Positions 56,531-64,000 of a stretch of 64,000 bases of DNA are shown piece after piece. The first letter of the stretch is position 1. Each line of letters starts with the position of its first letter. A program made the translations under genes and the position numbers. Origin of the DNA: Ashinkailepas kermadecensis (lineage: Eukaryota > Arthropoda > Thecostraca > Neolepadidae); the NCBI GenBank assembly GCA_034440615.1, contig JAOTOM010004826.1:287501-351500 (forward strand). The letters run 5' to 3'. The notes below the pieces were generated by a model. It was not told the DNA's origin and did not search any database. It worked only from the letters and a program-made list of their open reading frames with translations.

Positions 56531-57024
56531 GTTATTTGTTTATTGCCACAGCAGCACCACCTTTGTAATGCATTAGTATATCAGTCTGTTCATGCTGTGT
56601 TGGCATTATGTATTGGTGTCATTGCCATAAATAATCCTTGTTACCAAGATTTAAAGTGCTACATGTAAGCTCATATCAAAATGGCTGATTGTGGCACATT
56701 CAATTGTGAACAATGCTGGCATCCTTTCCAGTTTGGGTGAAAATGAAAGTCTGGTTAACCCTGATCTTCCAGCAATGAGCAGAACATAAGTTCATGATTG
56801 TATGTGGGAATACACATGCAAGCAATACTAAGCTGAAATATTGCATGCCTTTGTTGGCCACATGCTTTGCAGTACCTGAATGCAAAAATGCATGATGTCA
56901 GCATACACCCTTTTGAGTCCTAATATACTATGTTCACACCTATCCCATAGCAGTCCTGAATTCAGTCAGTGTTGACTTTCTGGCACTTACACTGCTCTGT
57001 GTTGCCACAGTTCGGCCAGCCACC

Positions 57025-59195
57025 ATGCACAGCCATACGTGCAACTGCCTGAACGTGCGTCTGGACGTGAGCCAGCTGCTGGCGGCGGCGCCGGCGCAGC
57101 TGGCGGACCAGCTGCGCGACGAGCCGCTGCTGGCCGACGGCTGCTTCTGGGCGCTGCTCGGTCCGGACGGCGTGCACGTGGAGCATGCGTGCCTGGTGCG
57201 GCACCACCAGCCGGCCGGCGCCGCCGACTGGACCGTGCACGGCTGCCTCAACTGCGGCGTGGCCACGCACGCCACCTGCAGTCGGCCGGGTAGCGCGGCC
57301 GCCGCCATCAGCCAACACCTGCTGGTGAGCCAGTGGCCACATCTGGGCACCACTGCTAGGAGCGCTATGCGATCAACATGGTCTGTGCACCCTAATGCCC
57401 AAATAGCTAGCTAACACGTCTGGGCACGTGCAGACATCGGTCCTTAGCCGCCTACCGCGCGGTGCTGTGGCAGTTACAGGGAGAGGTAGGCCCATCTAGT
57501 GATGTGAATGCTCGTTTGGGACTCCAGGAGGTATAGGGATCGAAGGTGTGTGGATGGACGCCATAGGTATATGTTGTTTGTAAATTAGCCAGGTCACCAT
57601 TGCATGGCGTAAGCTCTTGCAAGATGACCGGTCGTGTGTGATGACATTCAGTCGTTCCTCTGAATGGAAAATATACTTTGTTTATGTGGCGAAGGAGAGG
57701 AAGCGGCGGATTGCTGTCGCATTTAATCATTCGCCTTGATGGGATGCAAATTGGGCCCCCTTGGCGAAGCGATGGGTGCTGTGCAGCGAGTGCGTACAAA
57801 ATTGCTGCTGGCTAAGCCTGATACAGTGTGAGCTGACGTTTGCTAATCATTGATGGTAATTTCTGGGCGAACGTTGTCCGGTTTGCCTGCTCGTTTGCGC
57901 TGAATCTGAGGCAGGGAGGAATGGGGTGAATGTCACCTGAAATGATTTTGGGGCGATCGCCGAAACGATGCGCTGCGCCGGCTGTCATTTGGCATGATTA
58001 ATGATAAATGTGTGAGCTGACAAAAAAAGTTAATTAATTTCAGGTCATCGAGTGATGCTATGGTTTCTGTGGGAGGTTTGAAGTATTTCTTGTTGAAAAT
58101 AGATCACAGTTCTTTGGCTTTCCCTGTGGTGTAGGGTTGGCGAAGATTGCGGGCTGGTTTCTGGGTAGCTGAGGACGTGACAATTGATCAGGATTCGTAA
58201 CAAATAAGTTGAGCATGGAATGGCGATGGTGGTGTGGGCCGGACCGGGACGGCGAGGCCGGACCAGTGTTAAAACTGCCGTATCATCCCGCTGCATGACC
58301 TCTGCAGTCGATGCGCCCCTAAACCGTGTCATCCCGGGCTTAGGTTCCGAAGGGGAGGATTGGACACCTCAGCCCTTCTTACACGATGTGACCTGGGTAA
58401 CCGAATGACCTTGACCGGACACGACTCTGGTGACGTAGATCGGCAAGCCGGTGGAGTGGTGGCGTGCAGGAAGGGATTCATTGGCTATGCTTGCTTTCCG
58501 GTGAGCTCGTCCAGCAAAGGCTAATATTTCCGACCGTGGGTCGGATCGTTGACCAGTGATAGTACGGGTCCGGTCGGGATGGCGGGACCAGACCGTCCTC
58601 CAATGGTGGTGTGTGCCAGCACGGGATCCCTTACCGCTCGCAAACAGCGTCGGGTGGCGTTGCCACTGCTCAGCTGGCCGGCGCCTCACGGACGCTCGCC
58701 CCTGTCCTGCACAGTCGGAGCCGACGCGGATCGCGGCGCAGCAGCAGAGCCGGCACTACTCGCCGGCGTTCCGGATCGTGTTGTCGCCGCGTGGCGGGCG
58801 ACCCGAGTGCGCGGCGCCGCCCGCTGGTGCTCGCGCACACCCGGCTCTGTCTGCCGCGCTGCGCACCATGAAGGTCTGCCTGAGCGCGTGAGTGGTCGCC
58901 CACCAACTCCCGCCTGACCAGCGACTGCTGTACGGGCGCGCTTCGAGCTGCTGTATCTTGTGTCTTACATCTTGCCTTATTCGATGAAAATAATTGGTGT
59001 ATTCGACAATGCGCACTAAGTATATTTTGCATTCTCAATTACGCCGATTAACGGCAGGCGATGGTGTTAGCCCAGCTCAGATGAGGAAGCCGGCGGCTTG
59101 TGTCGGCAGCCGAGGTACCTTTGTACCGACCAGCGTGATGGTCGGGGGTGGTGGTAGCGACCACGAGCGCAGGCTGAGCCACGCCCCACCGTTTG

Positions 59196-59278
<83 letters not shown>

Positions 59279-59287
59279 TGTGGGCGT

Positions 59288-59340
<53 letters not shown>

Positions 59341-61839
59341 TGTGTGTGTGTCTGCGCGTACACGTGTACGTGTGCGTGTGCGTGTGTCTTTGCCTGCTAT
59401 GTTCTGCTGTGATGCATTGTTGTCGGTGACACTTGTGTAACCCATGCCTCGTTCTTCGTCTGGATGCCAGTTTTTTAAAGGGAGAAGAACTCCGTATAGA
59501 GACAGCGATCCAAAACTTCCGTGATGAAAAACTAGTCGAGCTGAAGGAGAGCAAACAGCGCGCCTTCGAGGAGTCCCAGTCCTTCACCAGGTAAATATTG
59601 TATGGAATGACAACTATCGTGCGTGAGTGATTTAATTAAAGTCATGCAGAGGTTGCTCCACTTGTGATGATGCCATTGACAATTCGGGAAATGAAGTAAA
59701 TATGTGACATTCTGGTTGTAAGCTGTACATTGAAATATTTTCAGCAATCATTACTCTAAGCAATCTACAAGCCGAAAATGGGTAGATGCATGGGTGTAGC
59801 ATTAACTTGTTTTGGGGAACATGCTACCCTGCAGCTTTGGAAAAAATGTGTCTCCTCTAGTATTGGAACTAGTTCCCTCTAGTTTGGTTTGGAAAAATCG
59901 CAGATTATCTAGGAACGTCTTCAAATTTTAATCCCAAAGAATGGGCGCGAATGATCAATTCTAGTAGAAGCGCCCTGAAGCCCAAATAACTAACAATCCC
60001 AAAAAACATTCATGTTCATTTTTCCTATTCTTTATTTAAGTATGCTGACTGAACACGTTTATGATACATTTCGTATGATCAACGTGAAATAAATGGCCAT
60101 GCCCTCTTTCACATTGAATAGGACCCCCAAATGCATCAGTTTGCAGACATAGTTTTGGCGCGTTTAGTACAAACACGATTCTTGGCACGATACCCATCGG
60201 TCTTTATCGCGGTTCCCTGCTTGGATGCGAGTAGGATTGGTGCGTCAGCTTGGAATTTTCATGTGTAATCTGTGTAATTAATTAGTGTTTTTGTGTAGTC
60301 AGTGCATGTTAACTTCACATATAGTAACTCACATCGTGAAGTAATCTTTGGAGGTGTGAAGCTATGCAGAGTATTGGTGGTATCCAAGGCGTTTTATGCG
60401 ACTCTTTCCAGTCAGCACCCAGGGGAATGTTAAGCAACAAATTAGGGACATTGCACTTTTGAAATCTTTTGTTTAATACAACCTTGTCTTCGGACGTCCC
60501 CCCCCCCCGCCCTCCCTAGGTACACCCATGTACCAGTGAATCTACCATGCCTCATCGTCATTCTGGAGTGACACGGTTAACAATTTATAGCATTGACGTG
60601 TTTTACTAACTGTGTAAGAAATGTGGTTTGCTGTTTACCGTGTGTTAGGTCATTCGATTAGGTGTTTTGTTAAAATTGCCGTGGGTATTTCGCATTTCGA
60701 CTCGTCGGTAGTTTTGAAGGAATTGTAGCACTGTGTGTCCGTGCAGTTAAGCGCCTCGCGTGGAAGTTGAACTTGAAAGTCCCCAAGGCTCTGCTTTACT
60801 CTGGGTGTGACTGACAATCAGCCTATTGCCATGGGTGACAGCGCCCGTGACCACGACTAGCAGGATGTGGGTGACTGTCGCTGTCACTGTGGCTGTTACT
60901 GTGGTTGTTACTGTGATACTGTGACTGTGAATATGACTGACCGTGTTTTGGGTGACACGGGCAGCCTGCTTCTGCAGGTGGAGGACCAGCTGTGGGTGAC
61001 TGTGATTGTTACTGTGACTGTGGCTGTTACTGTGACTATGACTGACCGTGTTTGGGCGACACGGGCAGCCTGCTGCTGCTGGTGAAGGACCAGCTGTGGG
61101 TGACTGTCACTGTGACTGTGATTGTGACTGTGGCTGTTACTGTGACTATGACTGACCGTGTTTGGGCGACACGGGCAGCCTGCTGCTGCTGGTGAAGGAC
61201 CAGCTGTGGCTGACTGTCACTGTGACTGTGATTGTTACTGTGACTGTGGCTGTTACTGTGACTATGACTGACCGTGTTTGGGCGACACGGGCAGCCTGCT
61301 GCTGCTGGTGAAGGACCAGCTGTGGGTGACTGTCACTGTGACTGTGATTGTTACTGTGACTGTGGCTGTTACTGTGACTATGACTGACCGTGTTTGGGCG
61401 ACACGGGCAGCCTGCTGCTGCTGGTGGAGGACCAGCTGTGGGTGACTGTCACTGTGACTGATTGTTACTGTGACTGTGGCTGTTACTGTGACTATGACTG
61501 ACCGTGTTTGGGCGACACGGGCAGCCTGCTGCTGCTGGTGGAGGACCAGCTGTGGGTGACTGTCACTGTGACTGATTGTTACTGTGACTGTGGCTGTTAC
61601 TGTGACTATGACTGACCGTGTTTGGGCGACACAGGCAGCCTGCTGCTGCTGGTGAAGGACCAGTTGTGGGTGACTGTCACTGTGACTGTGATTGTGACTG
61701 TGGCTGTTACTGTGACTATGACTGACCGTGTTTGGGCGACACGGGCAGCCTGCTGCTGCTGGTGGAGGACCAGCTGCGACTGTCGACCGACGCTGTCCCG
61801 CCGGCGACCAGCGACCCGGAGCAGCCGTCCCAGCCTCAG
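57025..61839 (+). CDS. Unidentified conserved-looking gene, four exons, 3' end not found
   Basis: Exons: 57,025-57,324, 58,715-58,887, 59,471-59,590 and 61,749-61,839. Borders are GTGAGC, CTGCACAG, GTGAGT, GATGCCAG, GTAAAT, GGGCAG and GTAGAT, and all phases close (228 codons so far). The start ATG has a strong context, GCCACCATG. The protein begins with a CNCLNVRL motif, then [11 protein letters not shown] (about residues 73-83), SPAFRIVL, and a charged helix [18 protein letters not shown] (about 162-180), then [13 protein letters not shown] do not recognise the family; a link to PRAS40/Lobe-type arthropod proteins is only a guess from memory. Exons 1 and 2 are very GC-rich. The exon 4 acceptor is preceded by seven tandem copies of itself. 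More exons are expected beyond 61,839. Confidence 0.75.
57421..58714. other. Intron 1 of the unidentified gene
   Basis: No further coding content is recognised; open frames on both strands in the GC-rich 58,220-58,700 part lack motifs. The exon 2 frame is open upstream of its acceptor, but CCTGTCCTGCACAG is the best splice site. Confidence 0.5.
59196..59387. repeat. (GTGC)n/(GT)n/(GA)n microsatellite
   Basis: GTGT then (GTGC)n to about 59,280, (GT)n to 59,330, a short (GA)n and further GT. It lies in intron 2 of the unidentified gene. Frames giving Cys-Val-Arg or His-Ala-Arg-Thr repeats are artefacts. Confidence 0.95.
59939..59994 (+). mobile_element. Tail-only mini-retroposon, copy 9, with target duplication
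   Basis: A 56-bp insert in the sense orientation: GAATGGGCGCGAATGATCAA, then AAGCGCCCTGAAGCCCAAAT and AACTAAC. It is flanked by AATCCCAAA at 59,930-59,938 and 59,995-60,003. It lies in intron 3 of the unidentified gene. Confidence 0.85.
60858..61748 (+). repeat. Minisatellite made of the exon 4 acceptor and exon head
   Basis: GGGCAGCCTGCTGCTGCTGG (or a close variant) followed by A/GAGGACCAGCTG starts at about 60,958, 61,064, 61,174, 61,289, 61,406, 61,529 and 61,634, and finally at 61,744, the real exon 4. Units are 105-123 bp. Between these heads lies a GACTGT/GTGACT-rich stretch. The copied part is the 3' splice site plus about 28 nt of coding sequence. Confidence 0.92.
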
Positions 61840-62640
61840 GTAGATCGACAGCACCAACACCAACTGCAGTCATGACTAAACTACCTTGCACCGCACTCAT
61901 GTCGTATGGCGGTTGTGTAGGATATGCGTAACGTGGGCTATGAAGAGTGTGTAACATACGCCGTGAAGGATTTCTGGACGAAACTCATGGCTGAGACCTG
62001 AAAATGCAGACGTTCCAATCCAGGTTTGGGTTTAAAAGCTCCGGCAGTTTTGCTACCAATACCACGGCCCGTTCTCTGTACCAAACCAGCATGTCCTGGG
62101 TAGAGGATAGGGGGGAAACTGCAGGAAAAAGCATGCGATAATTATGCGCACAGTGCAGGGCAAGGAAGAACAGAGGACAAGGCGGAAGGTTAGGCAGATG
62201 GCGGAGCATGACTTGGGGCGAAGGAAGGGCAGACCGGGAGTCGGAGTAAAGCAACTGATGAGGGACAGCAGCAAGACAATGCAATGCAGTGACACAGGAC
62301 AGAACAGGCCAAGCCATGGCAGGGCAGAGCACTACAGGGAAAGACGAGGGTCGAGAAAAGCGGAGAGCGGGGCGGGGCAGAATGCCCGGCAATGCTGGGG
62401 AAGGCCAAAGCCGAAGATGGCAATGCAGAGAGTGGTGTGATGCTGGTGAATGCCGATGAAGAGGCCACAGCAATTTGAGGGACAATCCATGAAAGAGGGC
62501 ACGGTGGGAAATTTCATCATCAACCATCATCAATCTATTAGTACATTTATTAGTACAAGTAATGAAATAGTAATGACCTCGTCGCCACCAGCCACGATAC
62601 ACACGCGTGCTAACTTCGGGCTGTATTTTAACAACGTATG
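61840..62640. other. Sequence after the last identified exon
   Basis: GC-rich and purine-rich on the plus strand (62,110-62,440). Frames exist but none continues the unknown protein recognisably. Confidence 0.4.
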
Positions 62641-62645
62641 TTCAG

Positions 62646-62647
<2 letters not shown>

Positions 62648-62705
<58 letters not shown>
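62648..62705. repeat. (AT)n microsatellite
   Basis: About 58 bp of pure TA repeat. Overlapping frames encoding Tyr-Ile repeats are artefacts. Confidence 0.97.
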
Positions 62706-62708
<3 letters not shown>

Positions 62709-63211
62709 CAGAGAACAGGGGAAGGTGGGTGGCAGTACAAGGCAGGGGATTTTACAATTACAGTAGGGCCACGACAGAACCGATGATAAATAAGCATGCT
62801 GCTGTGGGTAGGCCATTGCAAAAAAGTAAGAAAAATCAGCATATTTCAACTCTCGCAGTGCGATATAATTTTCTACCGCTAGGTGCGGACAGGGAAGGGG
62901 AGGGAGTCAAAATGACACCACCTTCCGTTGACTTGTTGAGTAAGATACATAACTGCGGCACGCAGCTTGGTGTGGCAACATTCTTGAACTCTAGCTACTT
63001 GAAACGTTTGTCTCTATCTTTTGATTGACCTTCCCTTCCAGTTCAGGCCGAGCAGGTCAGTGTCGGTCTGTAGTCAGCCGCGCATCGTCGCCGTATGTTT
63101 CCGACCATGATCGCAAAGCAAATGCGATTTCTTGATTCGATATTGGTGATGTGTAGCCTAAAAGCTTAGTCTTACACAGGTGGTATGCACAATGGTCAAT
63201 GTCACCGATCT

Positions 63212-63389
63212 AGGGGGCCGCGGTAGCTCAGTTGGCAGAGCGTCGGACTCTTCATCGAAAGATCGTACGTTCGAATCTCACAACCGACGGAATTTACCGA
63301 GTCCGCCCGCGACCAATCGGTGTGGGAGGTTGGCGACGCTACATAACCTAGGGGTTGAATGCGTCGTAAAAGAACCCAAGGCCCTAAAA
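63212..63389 (+). mobile_element. Full-length tRNA-derived SINE with target duplication
   Basis: The 178-bp element has a tRNA-like head: A box GGTAGCTCAGTTGGCAGAGC, an anticodon-like GACTCTTCATC, and B box CGTTCGAATCTC. The body is CGCGACCAATCGGTGTGGG and the tail TGGCGACGCTACATAACC ... ATGCGTCGTAAAAG, whose CGACGC and GCGTCG pair perfectly. Flanks are AATGTCACCGATCT (63,198-63,211) and AATGTCACCAATCT (63,390-63,403), 14 bp with one mismatch. It is inserted into repeat X. Confidence 0.93.
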
Positions 63390-63990
63390 AATGTCACCAA
63401 TCTCGTCAAGATCAATTTCCGGGAAATATGTGATGAACTGTTGAAGATGATGATTTCCAAAGAGATGGCACTCAGGAAAAGGGAATAAGTGCCCAAAACA
63501 AGACTTTGTTTTCTACCCTCTTTGATAATCGTCGGGAAAAGGTGGTCTGTGTAGGGATCCCCCCCCCCCCTCAAATTCAGAAGCATATTGAAGTCGAGTT
63601 TTTGTACCTAAACACAGAAATTGACTAGGCTTGCACAATTTCCACGAGTTAGCTATTTTACTTCGTATTGGCCCGTATTTTAGCCTCTAGAGCTCCTAAA
63701 ATACATGTACACCTTCGGGACGTTTCAGTTCATATCTCAGCGACCTGGCCTAATATTGACTTAATATTATTGACTTATTATTGACCTAATTGACTATTAT
63801 TGACTATTGACTAGACCTAATTGACTATTATTGACTTATTATTGACCTAATATTGACTTAACCCTAGCACGTATTTAGAGGATGTAACGTTCCACGACAT
63901 ATGTTCTGGGTTTTTAAAAAAAGCTGGTTAATAGTTATATTTTGCACATGGTTTTTTTCTAGTTTAATCCTTCGTTTGGCATAAAGCCCT
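63390..63990 (+). repeat. Dispersed repeat X, third copy
   Basis: GGGAAATATGTGATGAAC, GGGAATAAGTGCC, CGGGACGTTTCAG and ATTTAGAGGATGTAACG follow the same order as 46,640-47,345. An internal tandem of TATTGAC(T/C)TAA words at 63,745-63,860 is specific to this copy. Confidence 0.7.
63745..63860. repeat. TATTGAC-word tandem repeat
   Basis: TATTGACTTAATATTATTGA and similar: about a dozen TATTGAC or ATTGAC words in 115 bp, where the other copies of repeat X have only one or two. Confidence 0.8.
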
Positions 63991-64000
63991 GACATGTCAC

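Noticed and set aside
56940..57353. Minus-strand frames of 126-137 codons opposite exon 1 of the unidentified gene
   Set aside because: They are GC-rich antisense shadows; the plus strand has a good start context and a donor at the right place.
59048..59587. Minus-strand frame of 179 codons with His-Ala-Arg-Thr repeats
   Set aside because: It is driven by the GTGC/GT microsatellite and lies antisense to a supported exon.
61262..61957. Minus-strand frame of 231 codons over the exon-head minisatellite
   Set aside because: The frame is kept open by tandem repetition; the plus strand has the exon with matching splice sites.
63227..63290. A functional tRNA gene (A and B boxes present)
   Set aside because: It is the head of a SINE with body, tail and target duplication; the acceptor stem is not convincing.

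Overview
The window looks like arthropod nuclear DNA, possibly crustacean. The reasons are small exons separated by long introns with GT/AG borders, animal-type mitochondrial genes, many degenerate TTAGG/CCTAA telomere-like tracts, abundant microsatellites, and a dense load of LINEs, SINEs, a Ty3/Gypsy element, a piggyBac element and a transposase/DUF4806 locus. All identifications come from reading motifs by eye; no searches were run.

Host genes. Three spliced genes can be assembled. MRPL28 (mitoribosomal bL28m) lies on the minus strand at 22.1-26.9 kb in four exons and about 268 codons, with all phases closing. A CHCHD3/CHCHD6 (MICOS Mic19/Mic25) gene lies on the minus strand at 46.2-49.35 kb in three exons, including a 21-codon first exon and an intact twin CX9C domain. 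An unidentified gene with an N-terminal Cys motif and a Glu/Lys-rich helix starts at 57,025 on the plus strand; four exons run to 61,839 and the 3' end was not found. A fourth gene-like locus (38.0-42.9 kb, plus) encodes a DUF4806-type protein, in frame over nine exons, downstream of a broken DUF4218/CACTA-like transposase (34.7-37.6 kb). The two may be one transposon.

Layout. 0-8.8 kb: dispersed repeats, a 615-bp CT/AT microsatellite and minisatellites. 8.8-15.1 kb: a young Ty3/Gypsy element with 198-bp LTRs and a TATG target duplication, its pol disrupted. 15.4-21.8 kb: telomere-like arrays and a decayed non-LTR ORF1. 21.8-26.9 kb: MRPL28, whose last exon is flanked by tandem repeats on both sides. 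27.3-29.7 kb: a piggyBac element with TTAA duplications. 30-34.5 kb: a foldback repeat, a 153-bp satellite and a long hairpin. 34.5-42.9 kb: the transposase/DUF4806 locus. 43.5-44.4 kb: a Gypsy remnant. 46-49.4 kb: CHCHD3/6. 49.4-56.5 kb: LINE copies and repeats. 57-62 kb: the unknown gene. 63.2-64 kb: a full-length SINE inside another repeat.

The most interesting signals are: (1) about ten copies of a roughly 53-bp hairpin element (GGGCGC...GCGCCC plus a trinucleotide tail), seven with visible target-site duplications of 9-16 bp, which matches the 3' tail of the local tRNA-derived SINE with compensatory stem changes; (2) two unrelated host genes whose 3' splice acceptor plus exon head has been tandemly copied into the preceding intron; (3) a satellite carrying a DR1-type nuclear-receptor half-site pair in every unit; (4) a frame-preserving triplication of one exon in the DUF4806 gene.
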